Below are positions 1-11,842 of a stretch of DNA of 64,000 bases, in pieces (position 1 is the stretch's first letter; every line of letters begins with the position of its first letter). The stretch comes from Leucobacter musarum subsp. musarum. GTDB lineage: Bacteria > Actinomycetota > Actinomycetes > Actinomycetales > Microbacteriaceae. The position numbers and the translations under genes were made by a program. The stretch is from assembly GCF_001273845.1 (NCBI RefSeq), contig NZ_JHBW01000065.1, forward strand, positions 1 to 64,000, in the 5' to 3' direction. Below the pieces are notes generated by a model that did no database searches, was not told the origin of the DNA, and was given only the letters and a program-made list of their open reading frames with translations.

Positions 1-59
1 CGTGCGACCCTTTCGCTTTTTTACGACATTTCAACAGCGCTGATTTTCGGAGGCACCCC

Positions 60-2060
60 ATGAATGAACGACCCGATCGGAACGAAGCCTCGGATCGTGG
101 ACCCCGAAACCAGCGCAACGACTCCCGTGGGGGAGGCGCGCGCCGCGATGATCGTGGAGGCCGCCAGCCCTACGACCGCGATCGACGCGACGGAGGCTCA
201 GACCGTCGCCCCCAGCGCGATGGCGATCGCCCGCGTCGCGACTTTGGCGACCGTGATGATCGTCCGCGTCGTTCGTTCGATGACCGCGGCGATCGTCGTC
301 CGCAGCGTGATGGCGACCGTCCGCGTCGTGATTTCGGCGACCGCAACGATCGTCCGCGCCGTGACTTCTCCGACCGTGATGATCGTCGCCCGCAGCGCGA
401 TGGCGACCGCCCGCGTCGAGACTCCGGCGATCGGAACGATCGTCCGCGTCGTCAGTTCTCCGACCGTGATGATCGTCGCCCGCGGCGTGACGGTGATCGT
501 CCGCGTCGCGACTTTGGTGACCGTGATGATCGTCGTCCGCAGCGTGATGGCGACCGCCCGCGTCGTTCGTTCGACGACCGAGGCGATCGTCGCCCGCAGC
601 GCGACGGGGACCGTCCGCGTCGCGACTTCGGGAACCGTGACGACCGGCCGCGTCGCGATTTCGGCGATCGCAACGATCGTCCACGTCGTGACTTTGGCGA
701 TCGTGATGATCGTCGTCCGCAGAGTGATGGCGACCGTCCGCGCCGCGATTTTGGCGCCCGTGACGACCGTCCGCGTCGTTCATTCGATGACCGCGGTGAT
801 CGTCGCCCCCAGCGTGACGGCGATCGTCCGCGTCGTGATTTCGGGAACCGTGATGACCGTCCGCGTCGCGACTTTGGTGACCGTGATGATCGTCGTCCCC
901 AGCGCGATGGCGATCGCCCGCGTCGTCAGTTCTCCGATCGCGATGATCGTCGCCCGCAGCGCGATGATCGCGCCGACTACGGTCGCGGCGGCACCCGTGG
1001 CGGCGGCCGAAGCGACCGTGGCGGCAAAGACCGCGTGTTTACCGAGGCGGAGCGCCTCCAGCACGAGCTCCGTCCGGTCCGCGCAGACCACCAGGATCCG
1101 GTACTCCCGGAGACCGTCGAGCCGCGCGACCTGCACCCTGCCGCACGCAATGAACTGAAGACGTTGCAGGCTGACGTGCAGGAGCGCGTCGCGCGCCACC
1201 TCGCAATGGTGGCGTTCCTGATCGACGATGATCCCGAGCTGGCGCACCAGCATGCGCTCTCGGCAAGTCGACGTGCGGGGCGCATTCCCGTCGCACGCGA
1301 GACGCTCGCGATCACGGCGTACCGCACCGGCGACTTCGCACTCGCGCTCCGGGAGCTCCGCACGTACCGACGACTGAGCGGTCTCGATGGGCACGTCGCC
1401 ATCATGGTCGACAGCGAGCGCGGCCTCGGGCGCCCTGATAAGGCGCTCGAGACCGGTCTGGCCGTCGACGCGTCGGCGCTCGACACCGACCAGCGAGTGC
1501 ACCTGGCGATTGCGATGTCAGGCGCGCGCCTCGATCTCGGGCAGACCCAGCAGGCGCTGTTCGAGCTCGAGATTCCAGAGCTGAACCCGACCAAGGCGTT
1601 CTCCTGGAGCCCCGACCTCTTCTCGGCCTACTCCGCAGTGCTCGAAGACTTGGGTCGCTCGGAAGAAGCCGCGAAGTGGCTCGAGCACGCGAACCACGCC
1701 GCGCGGGCGCTGCAGGCGCACCACGGCTCGCAAGACGAACTCGAGGTATTTGAGGTGTACGAGTCCGAGCCCGAAGAGTTCGCCGCTGACGCCACAGACG
1801 ACATCGCAGACAGCACCCACGATGATGACGCGACCGCTGGAGCTGAGCCCAGTGCCGCGAGTGAAGCAGTCGAGGCCGAGGCTGAGGCCGAGGGTGAAGC
1901 TGAGCCCAGCGTCTCGCCGATTGACGCGGCTCGCGCTGAAGAAGCCCACCTGCCCGAGGACATGTCGATCGAAGATGAGGTCGACGAACTGCTCGCCGCG
2001 GCCGGCATCGGCGCGCTCGACGCGGATGAGTCGGATGACGACGCGGATCGCAAGAACTGA
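60..2060 (+). CDS. Arg/Asp-rich repeat protein with TPR-like C-terminal region
   Basis: 666 residues. The start ATG at 60 follows a good GGAGG site at about 49-53. Residues about 48-310 consist of roughly ten degenerate copies of a unit built on DRRPQRDGDRPRR, separated by DFGDRD-type or SFDDRG-type linkers. This gives a highly charged, probably disordered and nucleic-acid-binding segment. Residues about 330-560 are helical and TPR-like (ELAHQHALSASRRAGR, ALALRELRTYRRLSG). The tail is strongly acidic (ESEPEEF, EAEAEGEAE). The gene overlaps the HAD phosphatase gene by one base (TGATG). The M. tuberculosis gene at the same position, Rv1691, is a TPR protein, so the C-terminal part is the conserved piece and the repeats are a lineage add-on. 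Function is unknown; a role with RNA or ribosomes is only inference from the charged repeats. Confidence 0.85.
   Translation: MNERPDRNEASDRGPRNQRNDSRGGGARRDDRGGRQPYDRDRRDGGSDRRPQRDGDRPRRDFGDRDDRPRRSFDDRGDRRPQRDGDRPRRDFGDRNDRPRRDFSDRDDRRPQRDGDRPRRDSGDRNDRPRRQFSDRDDRRPRRDGDRPRRDFGDRDDRRPQRDGDRPRRSFDDRGDRRPQRDGDRPRRDFGNRDDRPRRDFGDRNDRPRRDFGDRDDRRPQSDGDRPRRDFGARDDRPRRSFDDRGDRRPQRDGDRPRRDFGNRDDRPRRDFGDRDDRRPQRDGDRPRRQFSDRDDRRPQRDDRADYGRGGTRGGGRSDRGGKDRVFTEAERLQHELRPVRADHQDPVLPETVEPRDLHPAARNELKTLQADVQERVARHLAMVAFLIDDDPELAHQHALSASRRAGRIPVARETLAITAYRTGDFALALRELRTYRRLSGLDGHVAIMVDSERGLGRPDKALETGLAVDASALDTDQRVHLAIAMSGARLDLGQTQQALFELEIPELNPTKAFSWSPDLFSAYSAVLEDLGRSEEAAKWLEHANHAARALQAHHGSQDELEVFEVYESEPEEFAADATDDIADSTHDDDATAGAEPSAASEAVEAEAEAEGEAEPSVSPIDAARAEEAHLPEDMSIEDEVDELLAAAGIGALDADESDDDADRKN
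201..980 (+). repeat. In-gene tandem array encoding Arg/Asp-rich units
   Basis: About ten imperfect units of variable length (roughly 57-120 bases) encode variants of DRRPQRDGDRPRR followed by one to three DFGDRDDRPRR-type linkers. The DNA repeats are not exact: third positions vary, which suggests old duplication under protein-level selection rather than recent slippage. The array also creates long open frames on other frames and on the opposite strand, and these are by-products of its composition. Copy number could vary between strains. Confidence 0.85.
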
Positions 2061-3103
2061 TGGGGTTGTTCGGCAAACGCTCCACAGCCCTCGGCGACAC
2101 CCCGATCGCGGGGCGCGAGCTGCTGCTCGCGGACCTCGATGGGGTGATCTATCGCGGGCCGAAGGCGATCCCGCACGCGGTTTCCGAGTTGAACCGCGCG
2201 GGTGAGCACCTGCGACTGGGCTATGTCACGAACAATGCCTCGCGCACCGACGCGACGGTGGCGCACCACCTGCAGGAACTCGGATTGCGCGTCACGCCCT
2301 CGGACGTCGTGACATCTCCGCAGGCGGCCGTGGCACTGCTCGCGCGCACGGTCCCCGCAGGCTCGCGCGTGCTGGTGATTGGTGGAGACGGGCTCGTCGA
2401 TGAGCTCACGAAGGCCGGGTTCGAAGTCACTCGCAGCGCGGATGACGCGCCTGCCGCGGTGGTGCAAGGATTCGCGCCCGACGTGGGCTGGGTACATCTC
2501 GCCGAGGCCGCGTTCGCGCTTGCCGAGCAGCCGGGTCGCGAGCCGCTGCCCTGGATCGCCACGAATACGGACTGGACCATCCCCGTCGAGCGCGGTCTGG
2601 CCCCGGGCAACGGCACCCTGGTCTCTGCGGTGCACACCGCGGTGCAACGGCTTCCTGTGTTCGCGGGAAAGCCCGAGACGCCGATCTTCGAGGCCGCTTT
2701 CGAGCGATTCGGCACGCGCAATGCGCTGATGATCGGGGATCGTCTCGACACCGACATCAAGGGTGCGGTGGCGGCCGGTATTCCTTCGCTCCATGTGCTC
2801 ACCGGGGTCGATCGCCCAAAGCAGCTCGTCGCCGCGTCGCAAGACATGCGCCCGGAGTTCATCGTCGCGACGCTGGCCGAGTTGCACGAGCCCTATCCGA
2901 CGACCGAGCGCCTGAAAGACGGCACGATGCAGGTGGGCACGGCGAAGGTGCGGATGGACGGACACATCGCCTCGGTCGTCGCCGAAGGCGATTCGCCGAT
3001 CAACCTGCTGCGGGCGGGGTGCGCGGCGATTTGGGCCTCCGGTCTCGCGATCTACGGGCTGCAAGTGCCAGAGATTCTGTATGAGGATCACTGGCGCGTT
3101 TAG
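2060..3103 (+). CDS. HAD-IIA family phosphatase, likely glycerol-3-phosphate phosphatase type
   Basis: 347 residues. HAD motif I is LLLADLDGVIYRG near residues 22-34, with nucleophile Asp and acid/base Asp in the DLDG motif. Motif II is TNNASRT near 56, and motifs III/IV lie in KPETPIF and MIGDRLDTDIKGA near 213-236. The long cap inserted between motifs II and III is typical of the NagD/PGP (IIA) class. It is the positional counterpart of Rv1692, characterised as a glycerol-3-phosphate phosphatase in M. tuberculosis, so phospholipid glycerol recycling is the best guess. The ATG at 2060 overlaps the preceding stop, which indicates co-translation. Confidence 0.85.
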   Translation: MGLFGKRSTALGDTPIAGRELLLADLDGVIYRGPKAIPHAVSELNRAGEHLRLGYVTNNASRTDATVAHHLQELGLRVTPSDVVTSPQAAVALLARTVPAGSRVLVIGGDGLVDELTKAGFEVTRSADDAPAAVVQGFAPDVGWVHLAEAAFALAEQPGREPLPWIATNTDWTIPVERGLAPGNGTLVSAVHTAVQRLPVFAGKPETPIFEAAFERFGTRNALMIGDRLDTDIKGAVAAGIPSLHVLTGVDRPKQLVAASQDMRPEFIVATLAELHEPYPTTERLKDGTMQVGTAKVRMDGHIASVVAEGDSPINLLRAGCAAIWASGLAIYGLQVPEILYEDHWRV

Positions 3104-3152
3104 CCTGTGGACAGCGCGGGTGGATGTCCCCGGTCATCGCTAGTCTGGAGTC

Positions 3153-3350
3153 ATGAACGAATCAGCCGCTCCTGACACCGACTCGGGTTCTGCCGGGGCT
3201 CCGGCGACTCCGGCGGTGTCTGAGGACGGGCTGATGAGTCGTCTCGATGTGATCGAGTCGCAGCCGCTGGCGCAGCGGGCGGCAGGTTTCGAACAGGTGC
3301 ACGATGAGTTGCTCTCCGAACTCCAGAGAGGCGACCGGGGTGAAGGCTGA
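3153..3350 (+). CDS. Small conserved actinobacterial protein (Rv1693-like position)
   Basis: 65 residues: an Ala/Ser/Pro/Thr-rich N-terminus followed by a short helix (LDVIESQPLAQRAAGFEQVH) ending in DELLSELQRGD. A TAGTCT box at 3141-3146 lies six bases before the ATG and there is no ribosome binding site, so it is probably the first, leaderless gene of the tlyA-nadK-recN transcript. Its end overlaps the tlyA start. M. tuberculosis has a small protein gene at the same place (Rv1693). Function is unknown. Confidence 0.7.
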   Translation: MNESAAPDTDSGSAGAPATPAVSEDGLMSRLDVIESQPLAQRAAGFEQVHDELLSELQRGDRGEG

Positions 3351-4269
3351 CGTCAACCGATCGTCGGGCGCTGCCGAGCACACTCGCGAGGCGGTGTGGA
3401 GTGCGGCACCCGAACGTCTTGATCGGGTGCTCTCGGAGCTCGGCCTCGCTCGCTCCCGCAGCCGGGCAGCCGAATTGATCGCAGCCGGTGGTGTCACGGT
3501 CGATGGCAGCGGCGCTGCGAAGGCTTCGCTGAGCGTGCCTCGTGGGGCCCGGGTCGAAGTGTCGGGTGACGATCACTACGTCGGGAGAGCGGCACACAAA
3601 CTCATCGCCGCACTCGAGCAATTCGACGTCGAGCCGGCAGGCCGTATCGCCCTCGATTTGGGGGCGTCCACCGGCGGGTTCACGCAGGTGCTGCTCGAAC
3701 GTGGGGTCACCGCGGTGCAGGCCATCGACGTCGGGCATGATCAACTCGCCGCGCAGTTGCGGGGCGATGCGCGCGTGCATCTGGTGGAGGGGCGCAACGC
3801 CCGCGATCTCACCCCTGAAAATCTCGCTGCCGACACCGGGCTCGACGAGCGCCCCAGTCTGGTGGTCGCCGACCTCTCATTCATTTCGCTGAGTCTGGTG
3901 CTCCCCGCAATCTCGGAGTGCGCGGCTCCCGAAGCCGAGCTCCTGCTGCTCATCAAACCGCAGTTCGAAGTGGGGCGCGTGCGCGACGGGGTGGTGACTT
4001 CGCCCGAGCAATGGGCCGAAGCAATTCGCATCGTGCTCGATGCCGCGGCGCGATACGGTTTCGCGGCCCGTGGCATTGCCGAATCTCCGATCGAAGGCGG
4101 GGCGGGCAACCGGGAGTATCTGGCGCACTTCGAGCGCGCCGCGGCACCGGTTCCGACAGAATGGGAGTCGCGCATCGCTGCACTCACCGGTGCGGCGGCG
4201 ACGGTTGAGCCCGATGCGGGTGCGGTCGAAACGGCCGGCACGCAATCGACAGCGGATGGAGGGCGATGA
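3340..4269 (+). CDS. tlyA: TlyA: 16S/23S rRNA (cytidine-2'-O)-methyltransferase
   Basis: 309 residues from the GTG at 3340, which follows AGAGAGG and overlaps the end of the small upstream gene. The N-terminal S4 RNA-binding domain (RLDRVLSELGLARSRSRAAE, then GGVTVDG) is followed by an FtsJ/RrmJ-like Rossmann methyltransferase: SAM motif LDLGASTGGFTQVLL, KPQFEVGR, and the C-terminal signature ESPIEGGAGNREYLAHF. In mycobacteria TlyA methylates 2'-O of cytidines in 16S and 23S rRNA, and its loss gives capreomycin resistance. ATGA overlap with nadK. Confidence 0.95.
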   Translation: MKADVNRSSGAAEHTREAVWSAAPERLDRVLSELGLARSRSRAAELIAAGGVTVDGSGAAKASLSVPRGARVEVSGDDHYVGRAAHKLIAALEQFDVEPAGRIALDLGASTGGFTQVLLERGVTAVQAIDVGHDQLAAQLRGDARVHLVEGRNARDLTPENLAADTGLDERPSLVVADLSFISLSLVLPAISECAAPEAELLLLIKPQFEVGRVRDGVVTSPEQWAEAIRIVLDAAARYGFAARGIAESPIEGGAGNREYLAHFERAAAPVPTEWESRIAALTGAAATVEPDAGAVETAGTQSTADGGR

Positions 4270-5195
4270 ACGTGCAGCAGCAGTCCGAGCAACGGCGTAT
4301 TTTGATCGTCTCGCACACGCACCGCGATGAGGCGGTATCGGCGACGGTCGAAGCGGTGACCACGCTGATCGGAGCAGGAGTACTGCCCGTCTTTGATGCG
4401 CCGGATCGCGAGGCGTTCTCCCCGCATCTCGAAGTCGAGCAGATCGGCCGACTCAGCGACGACGTCACGATCGATGAGCTTGAAGCGGCGATCGTGCTCG
4501 GAGGCGACGGCACGATTCTTCGCGCTGCGGAACTGCTTCGAGGCTCGGAGTGCCCCATCATCGGGGTCAACCTCGGGCACGTGGGGTTTCTTGCAGAGAT
4601 GGAGAGCGTCGATCTCACGACCACGATCGATCGCGTACTGCGTCGCGACTACACCGTCGAAGAACGCTTGACGGTCGACGTGCAAGCCAGCCACGACGGC
4701 GTCGTGATCGCTGAGACCTGGGCGCTCAACGAAGCCAGCGTCGAGAAGCAGCGGCGCATGCTCGAAGTCGAGATCGGCGTTGACGGCAAACCTATCTCGA
4801 CCTTTGCCTGCGACGGCGTCGTGCTCGCGACCCCGACCGGGTCGACGGCGTACGCGTTCTCTGCGGGCGGCCCCATCGTGTGGCCGTCGGTGCAGGCGAT
4901 GCTGCTCGTGCCCATTGCCGCGCACGCACTCTTCGACCGCCCGCTCGTCACCGGCACCGACTCCGAACTGCGCGTACGCATTCTCCCCGAGAACATCGGC
5001 CCGGGAGTGCTGTGGTGCGACGGACGCCGTCGCACCGAGCTGCCAGCAGGATCGATGGTCACGGTGCGACGCTCGGACCTCTCCGTGCGCCTGGGGCGCC
5101 TCACCGGGGGCGTGTTCTCGGACCGACTCGTGCGCAAATTCCACCTGCCGACCTCGGGGTGGCGGGGCAGCCGACGCGGAGGGGAGATCGCGTGA
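4266..5195 (+). CDS. nadK: NAD kinase
   Basis: 309 residues. GGDGT at residues 79-83 is the NAD kinase signature; GVNLGHVGFLAE and the conserved NEASVEK follow, and the later TPTGSTAYAFSAGGPI segment is the nucleotide-binding glycine-rich region. It phosphorylates NAD to NADP in the cytoplasm. It sits between tlyA and recN with four-base overlaps on both sides, the classic actinobacterial order. Confidence 0.96.
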   Translation: MNVQQQSEQRRILIVSHTHRDEAVSATVEAVTTLIGAGVLPVFDAPDREAFSPHLEVEQIGRLSDDVTIDELEAAIVLGGDGTILRAAELLRGSECPIIGVNLGHVGFLAEMESVDLTTTIDRVLRRDYTVEERLTVDVQASHDGVVIAETWALNEASVEKQRRMLEVEIGVDGKPISTFACDGVVLATPTGSTAYAFSAGGPIVWPSVQAMLLVPIAAHALFDRPLVTGTDSELRVRILPENIGPGVLWCDGRRRTELPAGSMVTVRRSDLSVRLGRLTGGVFSDRLVRKFHLPTSGWRGSRRGGEIA

Positions 5196-6883
5196 TCGAG
5201 GAACTGCGCATCAGAGACCTGGGCGTGATCGTCGATTCGACCGTGCCACTGGGGCCGGGCTTCACCGCGATCACCGGTGAGACCGGCGCCGGCAAAACAA
5301 TGGTGGTGAGCGCGCTGGGGCTGCTCATGGGTGAGCGCAGCGACGCCGGCGCCGTGCGATCCGGTGCCGCTCAGGCCCGCGTGCACGGCATCGTGCGTAC
5401 GCAGGATTCCGTGGTCATCGACCTCGTCGACGAGCTCGGCGGAGAAGTCGAAGACGGTGAACTCGTGCTCAGCCGCACGGTGAGCGCCGAGGGGCGCAGC
5501 CGCGCCGGCATCGGCGGAGCGAGCGCACCGGTCGGCAGCCTCGGCAAACTGGCTGACCGGCTCTTCGCGGTGCACGGCCAGTCCGAGCAGCTGCGCCTCA
5601 AATCAGCGTCGGCACAACGAGAAACGCTCGACCGTTTCGGCGGCGAGTTGCTTGCGACGACGCTGGCGGAGTACCGCGAGTCGCATCGAGAGCGTCAGCT
5701 CCTCTCCGCACGCGTGCACGAACTCACCGAAGCACGTGAGGAGCGTGCCGCAGAGGCGGTGCGCCTGCGCACGGAGCTCGATGAGATCGCCGCGGTCGAC
5801 CCGCAAGCGGGCGAAGAGATCGAGCTGTCGGGCCGTATCGAGCTGCTCAGCAATGTCGAGGCGTTGCGCTCCGCAACCGCGACCGCCCACGAGGCTCTGG
5901 CGAGCGAATCCGACGACCCGCTCGCGCGCGATGCCTCGGGGTTGATCGACGAAGCCGCCCGCGAACTCGAACGGGTCGCGGAGTATGACCCGCGCCTCGC
6001 CGCCGTGCTCGAATCGCTGCGCGCAGTGAGTTTTCAGGTCGCCGATGCGGCTCGAGAACTCGCCGCGTACGCCGGCGACCTCGATGAGGAAGGCCCCGGA
6101 GAACTCGCGCGAGCGAACGAGCGCCTGGCCGCGCTGAACGTGCTCTTCCGCCAATACGGCCACGATTCGGCCACCGTCATCGCTGCTGCCGAAACGGCCG
6201 CACAGCGACTCGCGGAGCTCGACGGAGACGGTGATCTCGTGGACGAGCTCGCTGCGCGTCTCGACTCCGAGGCGGCCCGTGAGCGCAGCCTCGCCGAGCG
6301 GCTGACCGAGCTGCGCACGGCCGCAGCCGAACAGCTCTCGGAACTCGTCAGCGCCGAATTGCGCCAGCTGGCGCTGCCGGATGCCCGATTCGTCGTGCAG
6401 GTCGCGCCCTTGCCAGCGCTCGGTGGCTCTGGAGCCGACGAGGTGCAGCTGCTGCTCAGTCCGCATGCCGGAGCGGCACCTCGCCCGGTCGCGAAGACAG
6501 CCTCCGGTGGTGAGCTCTCGCGCGTGATGCTCGCACTCGAGGTCGTCGTCGCGGCGGTCGATCCGGTGCCCACATTCGTCTTCGACGAGGTTGATGCCGG
6601 CGTCGGCGGGGCGGCCGCGATTGAGATCGGGCGTCGTCTCGCGCGCCTCTCGCGCACGTCGCAGGTCATCGTGGTGACGCACCTCGCGCAGGTCGCCGCG
6701 TTCGCTTCGAATCATCTGCAGGTCATTAAAGACTCTGCGGGCGGATTCACCGAGAGCAGCTGCCAACGGCTCGAAGGAGACGCGCGGCTTGCCGAGATGG
6801 CGCGACTGCTCTCGGGGCTTAGCGACTCCGGGAGCGCGCTCGAACACGCCGCCGAACTGCTCGCACTGCGCGACGCCGCGTGA
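5192..6883 (+). CDS. recN: DNA repair protein RecN
   Basis: 563 residues from the GTG at 5192, whose GTGA overlaps the nadK stop. SMC-like ATPase halves are separated by a long coiled coil. Walker A is GETGAGKT at residues 29-36, with HGQSEQLRL shortly after. The ABC signature region is KTASGGELSRVMLALE, Walker B is FVFDEVDAGVGG, and VTHLAQVAAFA lies near the end. RecN acts early in double-strand break repair. A longer open frame extends upstream inside nadK but has no support. Confidence 0.95.
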   Translation: MIEELRIRDLGVIVDSTVPLGPGFTAITGETGAGKTMVVSALGLLMGERSDAGAVRSGAAQARVHGIVRTQDSVVIDLVDELGGEVEDGELVLSRTVSAEGRSRAGIGGASAPVGSLGKLADRLFAVHGQSEQLRLKSASAQRETLDRFGGELLATTLAEYRESHRERQLLSARVHELTEAREERAAEAVRLRTELDEIAAVDPQAGEEIELSGRIELLSNVEALRSATATAHEALASESDDPLARDASGLIDEAARELERVAEYDPRLAAVLESLRAVSFQVADAARELAAYAGDLDEEGPGELARANERLAALNVLFRQYGHDSATVIAAAETAAQRLAELDGDGDLVDELAARLDSEAARERSLAERLTELRTAAAEQLSELVSAELRQLALPDARFVVQVAPLPALGGSGADEVQLLLSPHAGAAPRPVAKTASGGELSRVMLALEVVVAAVDPVPTFVFDEVDAGVGGAAAIEIGRRLARLSRTSQVIVVTHLAQVAAFASNHLQVIKDSAGGFTESSCQRLEGDARLAEMARLLSGLSDSGSALEHAAELLALRDAA

Positions 6884-6923
6884 GGCGGTACCGGGTGTCC
6901 ATGGTCACTGCTACGCTCCCCAC

Positions 6924-8186
6924 ATGGTGAAGTTCCTCGGCCGTCTGCGGCCCTCGGCGCCGAGAAAGCCCGACCTCAACGACAATGCCGCGACGAAGGC
7001 GGCATATCTCGATTCGCATCCCGATGTGAAGCACGCCGACATCGAGCAGATGGACGCCGACACGCGAGAGATGTACCGCGACGCCCGAGAAGCCGCAGTC
7101 GATGCGCGCGAAGAGCGGGCGAAGGCGCAGACCCGTGAGTTCGTCGTGCGCGGGCCGTTCCAGCTCGGGTTCACCATCACCCTGGGCGTGCTCGTCGCGA
7201 TGCTGTTCGGCGGCATGATCGAGCAGCTGACCACGATCATCATGTACGTCGCAGCGGCGCTCTTCGTCGCGCTGGGGCTCGACCCGGTCGTGCGATCGCT
7301 CGAACGCCGCGGGCTCAAGCGCCCGCTGGGCATCGCCGTCGTGTTCGGCGGCTTCGTGCTCGTCATCGCCGGTCTCCTCGCGATCATCATCCCGATGATC
7401 GCGAGTCAGATCACGCTGCTCGTGCGCAGCGCACCGGGGCTCTTCCGCGACATCACGCACCAGCAGTGGTTCCTCGACATCAACGACCGATTCGGGCAGT
7501 TCGTCGACTTCGACGGACTGCTGCAGATGGGGCAAGATCTCGTCAGCAAGCCCGAGAACTGGGCGCAGGTCGCCGGTGGGGTGTGGCAGGCCGGCATCGG
7601 CATTGCCAACGGGCTGACCGCGGGCCTCATCGTGCTCATTCTCACGCTGTACTTCCTCGCCTCGCTGCAGTCGATCAAGCGAGCGTTCTACTCCCTGGTG
7701 CCGCGCTCCGGCCGGGCCAAGGTGATCGACATCACCGAGCAGGTCACCAAGTCCGTCGGCGGCTACGTCAACGGCATGGTGATCCTGGCATTCGTGAACG
7801 CCGTGCTCGGCTTCGTCATGATGACGATCGTCGATGTGCCGTTCGCGGGCCTGGTGGCGGTCGGCGTCTTCTTCCTCGCGTTGATCCCGCTGATCGGTTC
7901 AGTCATGGCGACGGTGCTCGTGACGATCGTGGCGCTGTTCCAGTCACCCTCCGCCGCGATCATCGCGGCGGTCTACTACCTCATCTACATGCAGATCGAG
8001 TCGTATCTGCTGACCCCGCGCGTCATGAATCGGGTGGTCTCGGTTCCGGGCGCGCTCGTGGTGATCGGTGCGCTCGCCGGCGGCACCTTGCTCGGCCTGC
8101 TCGGTGCACTGATCTCCATTCCCGTCACTGCGATGGTGCTGATGATCATCAAGCAAGTCTGGGTGCCGCGGCAAGAGCTGCGATAG
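6924..8186 (+). CDS. AI-2E family transporter (PerM-like permease)
   Basis: 420 residues. A charged cytoplasmic N-terminus of about 75 residues is followed by about eight hydrophobic segments in the AI-2E/PerM arrangement: GFTITLGVLVAMLFGGMI, YVAAALFVALGLDPVV, VVFGGFVLVIAGLLAIIIP, and later VGVFFLALIPLIGSVMATVL and ALAGGTLLGLLGALISIPVTA. Family members export varied solutes and the substrate cannot be told from sequence. The ATG at 6924 lies six bases after TACGCT (6912-6917) without a ribosome binding site, so a leaderless transcript is likely. In M. tuberculosis this slot between recN and pyrG holds other genes. Confidence 0.85.
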   Translation: MVKFLGRLRPSAPRKPDLNDNAATKAAYLDSHPDVKHADIEQMDADTREMYRDAREAAVDAREERAKAQTREFVVRGPFQLGFTITLGVLVAMLFGGMIEQLTTIIMYVAAALFVALGLDPVVRSLERRGLKRPLGIAVVFGGFVLVIAGLLAIIIPMIASQITLLVRSAPGLFRDITHQQWFLDINDRFGQFVDFDGLLQMGQDLVSKPENWAQVAGGVWQAGIGIANGLTAGLIVLILTLYFLASLQSIKRAFYSLVPRSGRAKVIDITEQVTKSVGGYVNGMVILAFVNAVLGFVMMTIVDVPFAGLVAVGVFFLALIPLIGSVMATVLVTIVALFQSPSAAIIAAVYYLIYMQIESYLLTPRVMNRVVSVPGALVVIGALAGGTLLGLLGALISIPVTAMVLMIIKQVWVPRQELR

Positions 8187-10622
<2,436 letters not shown>

Positions 10623-10623
<1 letters not shown>

Positions 10624-11606
10624 TGCCGCTGAGCCCGGAGCAGGGTGCGGAGCGCTATCTGCGCCACGTCGCGCTCGAACTCGGGCTGTCGGCCAACAGC
10701 CAGGCCGCGTATCGCCGCGACCTCATCGCCTATGGCAGCTGGTTGCGGGAGCGCGGCATCGATGACCTCGCCGAGGTGCACCCCGACACCCTCGCGGCCT
10801 ACGTCGCCGACCTCGCCGAACCGCCTCGGCCGAGCGAGGGGCACCCGGTGCCGGCACTCGCTCCGGCGTCGATCACGCGTCGACTCTCGACGGTGCGCGG
10901 AATGCACCGCTTCCTGTTCGAGGAGGGGCTGCTCGCCGAGCACGCCGGCAGCGGACTGCGCACCCCGAAACGCGCGCAGCGCCTGCCCAAGGCCCTGCCC
11001 TTCGAATCGGTGGAGGCGCTGCTCGGCGCGGTCGGCGGTGACGATCCCGTGGACCTGCGCGACCGTGCCCTGCTCGAACTGCTCTATGCGAGTGGCGCGC
11101 GCGTGAGCGAGGTGACGGCGCTCGACGTCGACGATCTGCTGGCGGTTCCGGGCCGTGCCGACGCGGTAAGCGAACCCGAAGCCGCGCTTGGCGACGGCGG
11201 GTTTCTGCGGGTGACCGGCAAAGGATCGAAGCAGCGCATCGTGCCCTACGGCAGCTACGCGGGGCGCGCGCTCGCCGCCTACCTCGTGCGCGCCCGTCCG
11301 ACCATGGTCGCGCGTGGCCGGGGCACACCGGCGCTGTTCGTTGGCCCGCGCGGGGCGAGATTGTCGCGCCAGAGCGCCTGGCTCGTGATCCGAGCCGCCG
11401 CCGACCGCGCCGGCATCACGCAGGAAGTGTCTCCGCATACCCTGCGGCACTCCTTCGCCACGCACCTGCTCGCCGGAGGCGCCGACGTGCGCACCGTGCA
11501 AGAGCTGCTGGGGCACGCCTCGGTCACCACGACGCAGATCTACACGCAGGTGACCGCCGATACGCTGCGCGAGCACTACCTGCTGTCGCACCCGCGCGCG
11601 AAGTAG
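10623..11606 (+). CDS. xerD: Tyrosine recombinase XerD
   Basis: 327 residues. The N-terminal SAM-like DNA-binding domain begins [21 protein letters not shown]. The catalytic domain has Arg in [14 protein letters not shown], Lys in [35 protein letters not shown] with the nucleophile Tyr, and the C-terminal [13 protein letters not shown] tail. XerD resolves chromosome dimers at dif with XerC. Its place directly after pyrG and the Nudix gene supports XerD rather than an element integrase. Confidence 0.94.
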
Positions 11607-11842
11607 ACGCCGTCTGGGACCGGTGGGTGTTGGGTGCCGGTGGCGACTGTGCGGGTGAGGCGCGCTGGCAGCGCCCGTCAGGTGAACGCAGGGTAGCCAA
11701 CAGGGAAAGACTCGGTGCTGCGAGCGGAAATCTCGGCAATACGGGCCTGCGAGCTCTCGTGCGGGTGACATTCTCGAAGCAGCACCCGCGCGCGCCCGAC
11801 CGGTCGCGTCGCGCCCGAACGACTGCGAGAAGACGCCGCCTC
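11607..11842 (+). other. Gap between xerD and the NRPS-like gene
   Basis: 236 bases with no clear hairpin terminator and no convincing gene. The frame of the synthetase stays open through it, so the N-terminus of the synthetase could begin earlier than the TTG at 11843 (for example at GTG codons near 11759-11765). This is the point where conserved housekeeping order is broken by the synthetase cluster. Confidence 0.4.

Noticed and set aside
31-783. Long open frames on the opposite strand and in other frames over the Arg/Asp repeats
   Set aside because: They arise from the repeat composition, have no start signals and give only low-complexity proteins. The real gene is on the plus strand.
201-980. 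Possible CRISPR-like array
   Set aside because: Units are coding, vary in length and sequence, and have no unique spacers.
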